Shown: piece by piece, positions 14,427-14,427 of the stretch
Numbering within the stretch: the stretch's first letter is position 1
How the letters are laid out: each line of letters opens with the position of its first letter
Origin: an uncultured Clostridia bacterium
GTDB lineage: Bacteria > Bacillota > Clostridia > UBA1381
Direction of reading: 5' to 3'
Length of the DNA: 14,427 nucleotides
NCBI GenBank assembly: GCA_934463455.1
Contig: CAKSJU010000051.1
Location: forward strand, 1-14,427
Notes under the pieces: model-generated
Seen by the model: the letters and a program-made list of their open reading frames with translations, nothing else
Database searches by the model: none
What the model was told of the DNA's origin: nothing
Position numbers and translations under genes: made by a program

Positions 14427-14427
14427 C

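Overview
The window looks like chromosomal core sequence from a low-GC Gram-positive bacterium of the Clostridia type. The evidence is the AT-rich spacers, sigma-A style promoters (TTGAAA-17-TATAAT), strong AGGAGG-like ribosome sites, a bifunctional Rel, the Firmicutes order yaaA-recF-remB-gyrB, and the yhbY-nadD-yqeK trio. I cannot name the genus. Every gene I accept lies on the minus strand, so transcription runs from high to low coordinates. I see no mobile element, CRISPR array or phage gene.

Read in the direction of transcription, the first block (14404 to 8561) is rel, yaaA, recF, remB and gyrB. They are tightly spaced and look like one operon. It joins the stringent-response enzyme to the recF/gyrB part of the usual replication-origin cluster; dnaA and dnaN do not sit before yaaA, and gyrA does not follow gyrB. 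The second block (8444 to 6758) is eda-kdgK, the last two steps of hexuronate/2-keto-3-deoxygluconate breakdown. Its promoter sits inside a 46-bp near-palindrome preceded by four helically phased CAATA repeats. This is the most striking non-coding structure in the window.

The third block is glmS (6619 to 4793), which makes glucosamine-6-phosphate for cell wall synthesis. It has a clean promoter, an AT-only palindrome over the start region, no glmS ribozyme, and a strong terminator. Just past that terminator come an SGNH/GDSL hydrolase gene and a CLC antiporter gene that resembles the fluoride-exporting CLC-F branch and starts with TTG (4711 to 2641).

The fourth block (2499 to 1028) is yhbY followed by a single reading frame that fuses NadD (NAD synthesis) to YqeK (Ap4A hydrolase). 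The yhbY leader carries a hairpin whose loop is complementary to the yhbY Shine-Dalgarno region. The window ends with a short-chain dehydrogenase gene (933 to 184) and a tRNA-Arg(CCG) gene that has its own promoter and terminator.

No non-coding stretch exceeds about 140 bp. I found no unambiguously new multi-gene system. The best leads are the eda-kdgK control region, the yhbY leader, the NadD-YqeK fusion and the rearranged rel/recF/gyrB cluster.
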